From assembly GCF_900177295.1 (NCBI RefSeq), contig NZ_FWZX01000012.1, positions 1 to 64,000 on the forward strand: 64,000 nt of DNA, given 5' to 3'. The notes beneath the pieces are model-generated. The model was not told the origin of the DNA, did no database searches, and saw nothing but the letters and a program-made list of their open reading frames with translations. The first letter of the stretch is position 1. Every line of letters starts with the position of its first letter. Made by a program: the position numbers and the translations under genes. The stretch comes from Tistlia consotensis USBA 355. Its GTDB lineage: Bacteria > Pseudomonadota > Alphaproteobacteria > Kiloniellales > DSM-21159. Positions 16,728 through 24,671 of the stretch are shown piece by piece.

Positions 16728-17507
16728 CTACTGCATCCGATAGCCGCCGTTGATGTCGATCGTGGCGCCGGTGATGTAGCCGGCGCCCGGCGAGGCCAGG
16801 AAGGCGACCGCATCGGCGACCTCCTCGGGCGAGCCGATGCGCTGCAGGGGAATTGCCGCCGCCGCCTCGCCCTCGGCGCCCGGCGGCAGCGAGAGGCGCA
16901 GCATCGGCGCGTCGATCAGGCCCGGCGCGACGCAGTTCACCGTGATGCCGAGCGGCGCCGCCTCGCGGGCCGCCGCCTTGGTCAGGCCCAGGATCGCCGC
17001 CTTGCTGGCGATGTAGGCGCTCGACGCGCGGTAGCCGCCGAGCTGGGCGGCGACCGAGCTGAAGGTGACGACGCGGCCGTCCGGCAGCGGCCGCTCCTGG
17101 CGCCGGCGCAGGAAGCTGCGCAGGCAGAGGAAGGTGCCGCGACCGTTGACGGCCTGCGTGCGCTCCCACTCCTCCAGCGTCGTCTCGACCAGCAGCGGGC
17201 GCCGACCGCCTTCGCGCAGCAGCAGCACGGCCGCGCCGCAGACCAGCACCGAGACCGGCCCGAGGCGCGTCTCCGCCTCGTCGAACAGGGCCTCGACGGC
17301 GGCCTCGTCGGTGACGTCGCAGGCGACCGGATGGTGCCCCTCGCCGGGCAGCCCGGCCGCCAGCTCCTCGCAGGCGGGACGTTCGAGACCGCTGACGGCC
17401 AGCGCGAAGCCCTCCGCCGCGAGCCGCCGGCAGACCGCCGCGCCGATGCCGCCGACGGCCCCGGTGACCAGGGCGACGCGCCGCCCGCCGGCCGGACGCG
17501 CGCTCAC
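16728..17507 (-). CDS. SDR family oxidoreductase (first gene of TRAP/SDR operon)
   Basis: A 259-residue classical SDR with TGAVGGIGAAVCRRLAAEG, VCGAAVLLLREGG in place of the usual NNAG motif, and SAYIASKAAILGLTKAAARE supplying YxxxK. The C-terminus GYITGATIDINGGYRMQ is typical. GTG 17507 with GGAG upstream is taken as the start; longer frames run into the operator region. The altered NNAG motif (VCGAAV) is unusual but still hydrophobic and Ala-rich. As the promoter-proximal gene it may act first on the imported compound. Confidence 0.86.
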   Translation of the reverse strand: MSARPAGGRRVALVTGAVGGIGAAVCRRLAAEGFALAVSGLERPACEELAAGLPGEGHHPVACDVTDEAAVEALFDEAETRLGPVSVLVCGAAVLLLREGGRRPLLVETTLEEWERTQAVNGRGTFLCLRSFLRRRQERPLPDGRVVTFSSVAAQLGGYRASSAYIASKAAILGLTKAAAREAAPLGITVNCVAPGLIDAPMLRLSLPPGAEGEAAAAIPLQRIGSPEEVADAVAFLASPGAGYITGATIDINGGYRMQ

Positions 17508-17605
17508 GCGGCCAGCTCCGGCCGGGCCGCATGACAGTCGCGCGAGCGCAGCCGGTCGATCCGGGAAACCGATTGGGGCAAGATCCTTTTCCTCCCGACC
17601 TCTTA

Positions 17606-17688
17606 CTTTTTGTATCCAATAATGGCCATGACGCGCCATCGTCAATCCACTATTGCGGCATTTTTGGTATTTTTGGATCCAATTTATG
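17606..17688. promoter_or_regulatory. Pair of GntR-type operators in the divergent SDR/GntR gap
   Basis: TTTTTGTATCCAAT (17607-17620) and TTTTTGGATCCAAT (17670-17683) match at 13 of 14 positions and lie 63 bp apart, about six helical turns. The second contains the palindrome TTGGATCCAA. They resemble the TTGTATACAA-like sites of FCD-domain GntR regulators. They are strikingly AT-rich in this genome and lie between the SDR start (17507) and the GntR start (17759), so they probably serve autoregulation and control of the TRAP operon. Confidence 0.65.
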
Positions 17689-17758
17689 CTCGCTCGCCGG
17701 TTGTCACCGGCCGGGCCGCCTGTCATGATCCGCCCCCTCGCGAGCCACCGGGACCGTC

Positions 17759-18508
17759 ATGAGCCGCCCCCCCACCAGCACCGAGGTCGCCGCCGCGATC
17801 CTGCGCGAGCGGATCCTGGAGGGCAGCATCCCGCCGGGCTCCCGCCTGCAGCAGGACGCGCTGGCCCAGGCGCTGGGCCTGTCCCGCACGCCGCTGCGCA
17901 CGGCGATGGCCGAGCTCGCCAAGGACGGCCTGCTCGACTACTCGCCGAACCGCGGCTTCACCGTGCGCAGCTTCCGACTGGCGGACATCCGCGCCGCCTT
18001 CGAGGTGCGTGCGAACCTGGAGGGACTGGCCTGCCGGCTGGCCGCCGAGCGCGGCCTGTCCGAGGAGCGGGCGGCCGAGCTGCGGCGCTACGTCGAGCAG
18101 GGCGACCGGATCCTCGGCAGGGGCCGCCTCGACCCCGACGACCTGGCGCCCTACCGCCGCATGAACGTCGAGTTCCACGAAGGCATCATGGCGACCTCCG
18201 GCAATCCCTGGGTGGTCGAGTTCGTGCGCCGCACCCACAACGTCCCGCTGGCCTCGGACCGCGTCTTCCTGTGGGACGACTACGAGATCATCCGGCGCTC
18301 CCACGACGACCACCATCGCATCCTGGCGGCGCTCCTGGCGCGCGACGGCCGGCGTGCCGAGAACATCATGTGGGAGCACGTGACCTACGCCGGCGAGCTG
18401 CTCTGCGCCGACCTGAGGCGGCGCCACCGCCTGGCGCCGGCCGATCCCGCCGAGCGGCTCTCCCGCACCACCAGCCACCGTTTGTCCAGAGAGGAACAGG
18501 ACGCATGA
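17759..18508 (+). CDS. GntR family transcriptional regulator, FCD domain
   Basis: A 249-residue regulator. The N-terminal winged helix (STEVAAAILRERILEGSIPP, then GSRLQQDALAQALGLSRTPL) is of the FadR/GntR type. The all-helical FCD ligand domain has its metal-binding residues within MNVEFHEGIM and SHDDHHRIL. It is divergent from the SDR/TRAP operon, and a duplicated operator lies between them. It probably represses the operon until a carboxylate ligand binds. Its stop overlaps the GST start as ATGA. Confidence 0.93.
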   Translation: MSRPPTSTEVAAAILRERILEGSIPPGSRLQQDALAQALGLSRTPLRTAMAELAKDGLLDYSPNRGFTVRSFRLADIRAAFEVRANLEGLACRLAAERGLSEERAAELRRYVEQGDRILGRGRLDPDDLAPYRRMNVEFHEGIMATSGNPWVVEFVRRTHNVPLASDRVFLWDDYEIIRRSHDDHHRILAALLARDGRRAENIMWEHVTYAGELLCADLRRRHRLAPADPAERLSRTTSHRLSREEQDA

Positions 18509-19119
18509 AGCTCTTCCACTCCCCGGCCTCGCCCTACGTGCGGCTCGTCATGGCCACGGCGTTCGAGACCGGGCAGGCCGGCGACATCGAGCGGCTGCCC
18601 AGCGCCGCCGGGCCGGTCAAGCGCGACGCGACGATCGTCGCCCGCAATCCCTCCGGCAAGGTACCGACCGCGCTGCTCGAGGATGGCAGCGCGCTCTACG
18701 ACAGCCGGGTGATCTGCGAGTACCTCGACTCCCGGCACGGCGGCCGGCGCCTGTTCCCGGCGGAGGGGCCGGCGCGCTGGCGCGCCCTGACGCTGCTGTC
18801 CCTGGCCCAGGCGCTGCTCGACGCCGCGCTGCTGGCCCGCTACGAGGTGGCGCTGCGTCCGGCCGACAAGCGCTGGGACGACTGGCTGACCGGCCAGATG
18901 GCGAAGATCGACTCCTCGGTCGCCGAGCTCGAGGCGCACTGGATCGACCACCTGTCCGGCGAGCTGGACATCGGCGCGCTCGCGACCGCCTGCGCGCTCG
19001 GCTACCTCGACTTCCGCTTCGCCGACCACGACTGGCGCGCCGGCGCACCGAAGCTCGCCGCCTGGTATCGGAAGACCGAGAGCCGCCCCTGCCTGGTCGA
19101 GACGCGCCCGGCGGGCTAG
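18505..19119 (+). CDS. Glutathione S-transferase family protein
   Basis: A 204-residue GST. The thioredoxin-like N-domain starts MKLFHSPASPYVRLVMATAF, with the cis-Pro segment NPSGKVPTALLEDG and the glutathione-binding YDSRVICEYLDSR. The C-terminal helical domain ends with AAWYRKTESRPCLVETRP. It is translationally coupled to the GntR gene by a 4-bp overlap, so its expression follows the regulator. It may conjugate or isomerise an electrophilic intermediate of the adjacent pathway, or be a general detoxification enzyme. Confidence 0.9.
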   Translation: MKLFHSPASPYVRLVMATAFETGQAGDIERLPSAAGPVKRDATIVARNPSGKVPTALLEDGSALYDSRVICEYLDSRHGGRRLFPAEGPARWRALTLLSLAQALLDAALLARYEVALRPADKRWDDWLTGQMAKIDSSVAELEAHWIDHLSGELDIGALATACALGYLDFRFADHDWRAGAPKLAAWYRKTESRPCLVETRPAG

Positions 19120-19135
19120 AATAGAGTGCGGACCG

Positions 19136-19166
19136 GCGCCCCGCGGCGGAGCCCGCCGCGGGGCGC
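19136..19166. terminator. Strong GC hairpin after the GST gene
   Basis: A perfect 14-bp stem (19136-19149 with 19153-19166) with a 3-base loop AGC lies 17 bp after the GST stop and before maiA. There is no T-run, but the stem is strong enough to act as a Rho-assisted or mRNA-protecting end. Confidence 0.55.
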
Positions 19167-19310
19167 GGTCGTGTCGCATCGCGGGAAGCCGGCAGGCCGC
19201 GCACCTTTCCGGACCTCGCACCGGTCCCGCGCTCCGCGTCCCGCGCTCGCCCGCCGGGCCGCGCGGACCGGCAAGGACGCCAATCGATCACGCCCGGGAG
19301 ACACGGCAGC

Positions 19311-19949
19311 ATGGAGCTCTACGGCTATTTCCGATCCTCGGCCTCCTACCGCCTGCGCATCGCGCTGGCGCTCAAGGGGCTGGAGTACGAGTCGCACTAC
19401 GTCAGCCTGCCGAAGGGCGAGCACCGCAGCCCGGACTACCTGAAGCTCAACCCCCAGGGCCTGCTGCCGACCCTGGTCGACGACGGCGTCGCCTACGGCC
19501 AGTCGCTGGCGATCCTGGAATACCTGGACGAGAGCTATCCCGAGCCGCCCTTCCTGCCCGACGACCCGAGCGGCCGCGCCCAGGTCCGCGCCCTGGCCCA
19601 GATCGTCGCCTGCGAGATCCACCCGCTGAACAACCTCCGGGTCCTCAAGTACCTCCAGGGCACCTGGAAGTTCAGCGACGCCGACCGCGACAGCTGGTAC
19701 CGCCACTGGATCGCCGACGGCTTCCAGAAGTTCGAGGCGACGCTGGCCGCGAGCGGCGAGGCCGGCCGCTTCTGCTTCGGCGACCATCCCGGCCTCGCCG
19801 ACATCTGCCTGGTGCCGCAGGTCTTCAACGCCCGGCGCTTCGACTGCCCGCTCGACGACTACCCGACGACCATGGCGGTCTACGAGCGCTGCATGTCCCT
19901 GGAGGCCTTCGAGACGACCCAGCCGAAGTACCAGCCCGACGCGTTCTAG
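19311..19949 (+). CDS. maiA: Maleylacetoacetate isomerase
   Basis: A 212-residue zeta-class GST. The catalytic signature SSASYRLRIALALKG (residues 9-23) and EIHPLNNLRVLKYL with AVYERCMSLEAFETTQP are characteristic of maleylacetoacetate isomerase. The enzyme isomerises maleylacetoacetate to fumarylacetoacetate in tyrosine/homogentisate degradation, or the equivalent step in gentisate degradation. No hydrolase or dioxygenase of those pathways is adjacent, so it acts here as a stand-alone gene. Confidence 0.92.
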   Translation: MELYGYFRSSASYRLRIALALKGLEYESHYVSLPKGEHRSPDYLKLNPQGLLPTLVDDGVAYGQSLAILEYLDESYPEPPFLPDDPSGRAQVRALAQIVACEIHPLNNLRVLKYLQGTWKFSDADRDSWYRHWIADGFQKFEATLAASGEAGRFCFGDHPGLADICLVPQVFNARRFDCPLDDYPTTMAVYERCMSLEAFETTQPKYQPDAF

Positions 19950-19982
19950 GCGCTCAGCGCTTCAGCCGCGGCCCCGGCCCGC

Positions 19983-21008
19983 CTACTCGCCCCAGACCAG
20001 GAACAGGCCGATGTCGCCCGGCTTGCCGTCGGGGAACTCGAGGACCATGGCGGAGAGGTGGAAGCCGCGCGGCTTGAGCTCCCGTTCCCAGCGCAGATAG
20101 ACCTCGGCGGCCTCGCCGCGCAGCGTCGAGGGCCAGTCCGGCTCGAGCGCGTTGATGGCACGGCCCTCGTCGCTGCAGAGCTCGTTCGGGAAGCGCAGCA
20201 GAAGCTGCTGCTTCTCGCCGCGCTCCGCCGCCTCGTGGGCCTGGTGCAGCAGATCCCGCCAGCCTTCGTCGGAGATGTGATGGTCGATCAGCGCGGCCAC
20301 CGTGCGGCGGCTGCGCTCGGCCGCCGCCTGCCGCTGCGCTTCGCGCTCCGCCCGCTCCCTGCGCTTGCGGTCCGACAGCAGGTGCCGAAAGTCGTCGACC
20401 GAGAAGTCGGCCTCGTCGGAGCGCTGTTCGGCCGAAGCAGACGGCGCAGGGGCCGTGGCCGCCGCGGCCGGATGGGCGCGATGCAGGAAGCGGCCGTCGA
20501 GCTTGTCGAGCACGCCGGACAGCAGGCGGCCGTTCTTCGGCGCGGCCGGCTTCTCCGCCTCCTCCTCGATCAGCCCGCGCAGCAGGTCGGCCCGGCTGAC
20601 GATGCCGACGATCCGGCCGTCGCGGACGACCGGCACGCGCTTGACGTGATGAACCGCCAGTAGCCGCGCGATCTCGCCGATGTCGGTGCGCTCGCCGACC
20701 GTGATGAGCGGCGCCGACATGACGTCGCGCGCCTTGAGCTCGCCGGCCTGCCGCTCGGCCAGGCGCTCCGGGTCGGGCGTTCCGCGCTCCGCCAGGAAGA
20801 CCAGCCACCAGTCCTTGCGCGCCTGTCGCGCCGTCTCGTCGCGCCCGATCAGGTCGCCCTCGCTGACCATGCCGACGGGCTGGCCGTGGGCGTCGACCAC
20901 GGGCGCCGCGCTGATGCCCCGGCGCACCAGCAGCCGTGCGATCTCCTGGACCGGCGTGTCCGGGGTCACCGACACCACGTCGGTGGTCATCACGTCGCTC
21001 GCCTTCAT
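19983..21008 (-). CDS. CBS domain protein with coiled linker and C-terminal domain
   Basis: A 341-residue cytoplasmic protein. Two CBS motifs occupy about 1-150 (KASDVMTTDVVSVTPDTPVQ and KARDVMSAPLITVGERTDIG). A low-complexity linker with AAAATAPAPSA leads to a charged helical stretch (DRKRRERAEREAQRQAAAER) and a C-terminal domain ending ERELKPRGFHLSAMVLEF. CBS pairs bind adenine nucleotides. The C-terminal part is also found in CBS proteins of other Rhizobiales/Rhodospirillales, but I cannot assign it a function. ATG 21008 is preferred; TTG 21023 is possible. Confidence 0.8.
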   Translation of the reverse strand: MKASDVMTTDVVSVTPDTPVQEIARLLVRRGISAAPVVDAHGQPVGMVSEGDLIGRDETARQARKDWWLVFLAERGTPDPERLAERQAGELKARDVMSAPLITVGERTDIGEIARLLAVHHVKRVPVVRDGRIVGIVSRADLLRGLIEEEAEKPAAPKNGRLLSGVLDKLDGRFLHRAHPAAAATAPAPSASAEQRSDEADFSVDDFRHLLSDRKRRERAEREAQRQAAAERSRRTVAALIDHHISDEGWRDLLHQAHEAAERGEKQQLLLRFPNELCSDEGRAINALEPDWPSTLRGEAAEVYLRWERELKPRGFHLSAMVLEFPDGKPGDIGLFLVWGE

Positions 21009-21122
21009 CGCTCCAGACTCCAACCTTGCGGGCGATTCTCGATTCCCTGGCCCGATTGCTCATAGAGCGGCGTTGTGCCGCAACCTCAATGACACAGATC
21101 GCCGCGGCGGCAGTCGCCGCCC

Positions 21123-21959
21123 CTAGAACACCCCCAGCGCGCCCAGCAGCATCTTGACCGAGGTCAGGGTCAGGAAGAGGGCGAAGAGGATGCGCAGCAG
21201 GCCCGGACGGATGGTGTGGGCGATCTTCGCGCCGAGCGGGGCGAAGAGGATGGTCAGCGGCGCGATGCAGACCAGGCCGAGCAGGTTCGGGAAGCCCAGG
21301 CTGAAGGGCGGCAGGTCGGGGTGGCCCCAGCCGGCGATGACGAAGCTGGCGCTGCCCGGCACGGCGATCAGCAGGCCGAACAGGCTGGCGGTCGCGACGG
21401 CGCTGCGCACCGGATAGGCGCAGGCGCTGAGGATCGGCACGCCGAGCGTGCCGCCGCCGATGCCCATCAGGGTCGAGAGCCCGCCGATCAGCAGCGGGAT
21501 CGGCTGGCCGAGCAGCCCCCTGGGCAGGCGCGGGAAGAGCGACCGGCCCTCGGGCCGCAGCAGCATGAACAGCGCGACCGAGAGCGCGATGACCGCGAAG
21601 ATCAGGCTGAGCGCCGCCGAGCGCAGATGGGACGCCGCCACGCCGCCGAGGATCGCGCCGAGCACGATGGTCGCGCCCCAGCGCCGGATCAGCGCCCAGT
21701 CGACGGCGCCGCGCCGGGCGTGAGCCCGCGCCGAGGCGATCGAGGTCGGGATGATGGTCAGCAGCGAGGTGCCGACCGCGACGTGCATCAGGATCGCCGG
21801 CTCGACGCCGAGCACGGTCAGGATGACGTTGAGCACCGGCACGATGACGATGCCGCCGCCGACGCCGAGCAGGCCGGCCAGGATGCCGGCGAAGGCGCCG
21901 GTCGCGATCATGGCGCCGGCCAGCCAGGCCAGCTCGCCGAGGGGAGGAAGGTCGACCAA
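21123..21959 (-). CDS. TSUP (TauE/SafE) family sulfite/anion exporter-like permease
   Basis: An inner-membrane protein of about 278 residues with 8 hydrophobic segments. Both repeats of the family motif are present: AGILAGLLGVGGGIVIVPVL and LMGIGGGTLGVPILSAC. The start is uncertain: no ATG precedes the first helix, and TTG 21959 (VDLPPLGELAWLAG after it) is used here; TTG 22037 is possible. TSUP proteins export or import small organosulfur or sulfur anions. Neighbouring genes give no hint about the substrate. Confidence 0.82.
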   Translation of the reverse strand: MVDLPPLGELAWLAGAMIATGAFAGILAGLLGVGGGIVIVPVLNVILTVLGVEPAILMHVAVGTSLLTIIPTSIASARAHARRGAVDWALIRRWGATIVLGAILGGVAASHLRSAALSLIFAVIALSVALFMLLRPEGRSLFPRLPRGLLGQPIPLLIGGLSTLMGIGGGTLGVPILSACAYPVRSAVATASLFGLLIAVPGSASFVIAGWGHPDLPPFSLGFPNLLGLVCIAPLTILFAPLGAKIAHTIRPGLLRILFALFLTLTSVKMLLGALGVF

Positions 21960-22133
21960 GGCAGCATCCGTTCCGAGATAGGTCAGGGTTGCTGTTCTAT
22001 CCCCGGCCGCCGCCTCGATCCACCCGCCCCCGTGCAACCCCGCCCCGCGCCGGCCGGCGTTGCGCCGCCGCCCCGCCCTCGCCTATCAGACCGGAGACAG
22101 GCCGGAACGGGACAGCCAGGGGAGCGACAGGGC

Positions 22134-23072
22134 ATGGACGGGACGAAGGCGAGCTTCGCGATCATGGGCAGCGGCGGGGTCGGCGGCTTCTTCGGCGCCA
22201 GGCTGGCGCGCGCCGGCTTCCCGACGACCTTCGTCGCCCGCGGCGCGCACCTGAAGGCGATGCGCGACCGGGGCCTGGCGGTCGAGGCGCCCGGCGAGTC
22301 CTTCACCCTGCCGGTCGCCGCGACCGACGATCCGGCGACGATCGGCCCGGTCGACTTCGTGCTCTTCTCGGTCAAGCTCTGGGACACCGAGTCCGCTGCC
22401 GAGGCCTGCCGCCCGCTGATCGGGCCGGACACTGCCGTGCTGTCGCTGCAGAACGGCGTCGATTCCGAGGAGCGCATCGCCGCGATCCTGGGCGCGCAGC
22501 ACGTGCTGGGCGGCGTCGCCGAGATCTCGGCGGCGATCGCCGAGCCGGGCCTGATCCGCTGCGTCAGCGCCTTCCAGCGGATCCGTTTCGGCGAGCTGGA
22601 CGGCCGCGCCAGCGCCCGCTGCGAGCGGCTCGACGCGGCGCTCACCGAGGCCGGCATCGACCACGCCCGGCCGGCCGACATCCAGGCCGCGCTCTGGACC
22701 AAGTTCATCATGCTGGTCGGCCTCTCGGCCCTGACCGCGGTCACCCGGCGCACCGTCGGCGAGGTCCGCGCCGATCCCGACACCCGCGCCCTGCTGCTCC
22801 AGGTCATGACCGAGACCCTGGCGGTCGGCAAGGCCGGCGGCGTCGCCCTCGACGACGGCCTGGTCGAGGTCCTGGCCGAGCGCGCCAACGGCCTGGGCGC
22901 CCACGTCAAGGCCTCGATGGCTCTCGACCTGGAGCGCGGCAACCGCCTGGAGCTGCCCTGGCTGTCCGGCAAGGTCGTCGCCCTCGGCAAGGCGCTCGGC
23001 GTGCCCACCCCGGCCAACGGCTTCGTCTACGCGGCGCTGAAGCTGCACCAGGACGGCACGCCGAAGACATGA
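22134..23072 (+). CDS. 2-dehydropantoate 2-reductase family protein (ketopantoate reductase-like)
   Basis: A 312-residue protein with the NADP-binding GSGGVGGFFGARLARAG, the central SLQNGVDSEERI with conserved Asn, and the C-terminal domain with WTKFIMLVGLSALTAVTR (catalytic Lys) and HVKASMALDLERGNRLELPW. The last motif is that of the ApbA/PanE family. It could reduce 2-dehydropantoate in pantothenate synthesis, but many paralogues act on other 2-oxo acids. Its stop overlaps an ATG (ATGA, 23069) that opens a frame continuing into the threonine leader. Confidence 0.87.
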   Translation: MDGTKASFAIMGSGGVGGFFGARLARAGFPTTFVARGAHLKAMRDRGLAVEAPGESFTLPVAATDDPATIGPVDFVLFSVKLWDTESAAEACRPLIGPDTAVLSLQNGVDSEERIAAILGAQHVLGGVAEISAAIAEPGLIRCVSAFQRIRFGELDGRASARCERLDAALTEAGIDHARPADIQAALWTKFIMLVGLSALTAVTRRTVGEVRADPDTRALLLQVMTETLAVGKAGGVALDDGLVEVLAERANGLGAHVKASMALDLERGNRLELPWLSGKVVALGKALGVPTPANGFVYAALKLHQDGTPKT

Positions 23073-23125
23073 CGCGGAACGGCCGCCCCTTGACCGTCGC
23101 GCCCGCCTCGACGATCTTCCTTCCC

Positions 23126-23200
23126 ATGCGCCGTCACCTGCCCACCGCGACCACCACCACGACCCGCATCGGCGGGCCGCGGGGAGGTCGCGTGCGCTAG
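23126..23200 (+). CDS. Threonine-rich leader peptide (attenuation leader)
   Basis: A 24-codon frame ATG...TAG encodes MRRHLP then TATTTTT then RIGGPRGGRVR. Six Thr codons (mostly ACC) fall within seven codons at 23144-23164. It is followed 28 nt later by a perfect hairpin and then by a threonyl-tRNA-synthetase-like gene, the arrangement of ribosome-mediated attenuation. An alternative start is ATG 23069 (43 codons, same frame), overlapping the stop of the preceding gene. No strong ribosome site precedes ATG 23126. The regulatory role is inferred from arrangement. Confidence 0.68.
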   Translation: MRRHLPTATTTTTRIGGPRGGRVR

Positions 23201-23227
23201 AAGACGGCAGCAGACAGCGACGAACCC

Positions 23228-23260
23228 ACGAGGCCCCGCCGGCAACGGACGGGGCCTCGT
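23228..23260 (+). terminator. Attenuator hairpin upstream of the threonyl-tRNA-synthetase-like gene
   Basis: ACGAGGCCCCG (23228-23238) pairs perfectly with CGGGGCCTCGT (23250-23260) around an 11-nt loop. The following bases CGCGTTTCG give only a short T-run. The segment CGGCGGGCC at 23170-23178, inside the leader just after the Thr codons, can pair with GGCCCCGCCG (23232-23241) with one bulge, offering an antiterminator that excludes this stem. Confidence 0.65.
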
Positions 23261-23311
23261 CGCGTTTCGGGGACTCCGTCCGGCCGGCCGGGCAGACCGA
23301 CGGAGAGACCC

Positions 23312-24524
23312 ATGGAGCCTCAGGACCACGCTTTCGAGAACGCGCCCGACCACCGGGCGATCGGCAGCCGTCTCGACCTCTTCCACCAGCAGGAGGAGGC
23401 CGCCGGCCAGATCTTCTGGCACCCCCGCGGCTTCGCGCTCTGGCGCGTCGTCGAGGACACCATGCGAAGACGCATGCGCCGCGCCGGCTTCCGCGAGGTG
23501 CGCACGCCGCAGCTGCTGGCCCGGCCGATCTGGGAGGCGAGCGGCCACTGGCAGGGCTTCGGCGGCGGCATGATGACGCTCGGCGAGGGCGGCCGCGAGG
23601 TCGCGCTGAAGCCGGTCTCCTGCCCCGGCCACACGCAGATCTTCGCCCGCGCCGGGCACTCGTTCCGCGACCTGCCGCTCCGGCTCTGCGAGTTCGGCAC
23701 CTGCCACCGCAACGAGCCCTCGGGTGCGCTCAACGCGCCTGCTGCGCGGCCGCGCCTTCGTCCAGGACGACGCGCACATCTTCTGCGCGCCCGACCAGGT
23801 CGAGGCCGAGGTCGCCCGCTTCTGCCGCCTGGTCGCGGAAGTCTACGGCGACTTCGGCTTCGCCGACTGGTCGGTCGCGCTCTCGACGCGGCCCGAGCCG
23901 CGCATCGGCAGCGAGGCGCAGTGGGACGAGGCCGAGGCGCGCCTGGCCGCCGCGGCCGCCGCGGCCGGGCTCGAGCCGCGCCCGCAGCCCGGCGAGGGCG
24001 CGCTCTACGGCCCCAAGCTGGAGTTCGTGCTGCGGGACAGCCGCGGCCGCGCCTGGCAGTGCGGCACGATCCAGCTCGACCTCGTGATGCCCGAGCGCTT
24101 CGACCTCGCCTACGTCGACGCCGAGGGCCGCAAGGTCCGCCCCGTGATGCTGCACCAGGCGGTGCTGGGCAGCCTGGAGCGCTTCCTGGCGATCCTGCTG
24201 GAGCACCACGGCGGCCGCCTGCCGCTCTGGCTGGCGCCGGAGCAGATCCTGGTCGCCAGCCTCGGCGCCGAGCAGGCCGGCCGCGCCGAGGAGGTCGCCG
24301 CGGCGCTGGAGGAAGCCGGCTTCCGCACGGCCCTCGACCTCCGGCCCGAGCGGCTCGGCCGCAAGGTCGCCGAGGCCCATGCCGCCGGTATCCCGGCCCT
24401 GCTGGCGATCGGCCGGCGCGAGGCGGAGAGCGGCCGGGTCAGCCTGCGCCTCGACGGCGGCGCGCCGGAGGAGCTGACGGTGGCAGGGGTGATCGAGCGG
24501 CTGCGCCCGGAGGCGTTCCGGTAG
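23312..24524 (+). pseudogene. Short threonyl-tRNA-synthetase-like gene, frameshifted
   Basis: The two frames together encode a class II ThrRS-like protein of about 404 residues, against about 640 for ThrS; the N-terminal TGS and editing domains are absent. The first part (from ATG 23312) ends in motif 2, CHRNEPSGALN. An extra C near 23738 shifts the frame, and the second frame resumes LLRGRAFVQDDAHIFCAPDQ, then motif 3 GSLERFLAILLEHHGG and an anticodon-binding domain (ILVASLGAEQAGRAEEVAAA). Removing one C restores a continuous protein. Both halves are well conserved, so a sequencing error or recent mutation is plausible. Placed after a Thr leader and hairpin. Confidence 0.78.
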
Positions 24525-24540
24525 GGCAGCGACCTCGCGC

Positions 24541-24659
24541 CTCTTCTCCCCAATGGCTTCATCCTGAGCGTGTCGAAGGGTGAAGCCATTCCGGCACGGG
24601 CAGTGCCAGTTTCGCTCCGCCGTTCGACAGGTTCAGGACGAAGCGAAGGGGAGAAGACG
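24541..24659. repeat. Dispersed palindromic repeat (REP/BIME-like), degenerate copy
   Basis: The outer ends TCTTCTCCCC and GGGGAGAAGA are inverted, and the inner segments GCTTCATCCTGAGCGTGTCG and TTCGACAGGTTCAGGACGAA are approximate inverse copies of each other. The core matches the CTCGACAGGCTCGGGACGAA arms of the repeats at 28090 and 58714. It lies between convergent genes and may also act as a terminator. Confidence 0.7.
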
Positions 24660-24671
24660 GCGGCGCGCCTC

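Noticed and set aside
17508-17726. N-terminal extension of the SDR gene to a start near 17726
   Set aside because: The extension would code through the operator region and has no similarity to SDR N-termini; GTG 17507 has a ribosome site.
23724-23745. Programmed +1 frameshifting in the ThrRS-like gene
   Set aside because: No slippery motif, rare codon or stop at the shift point is visible; a simple extra C explains the data better.
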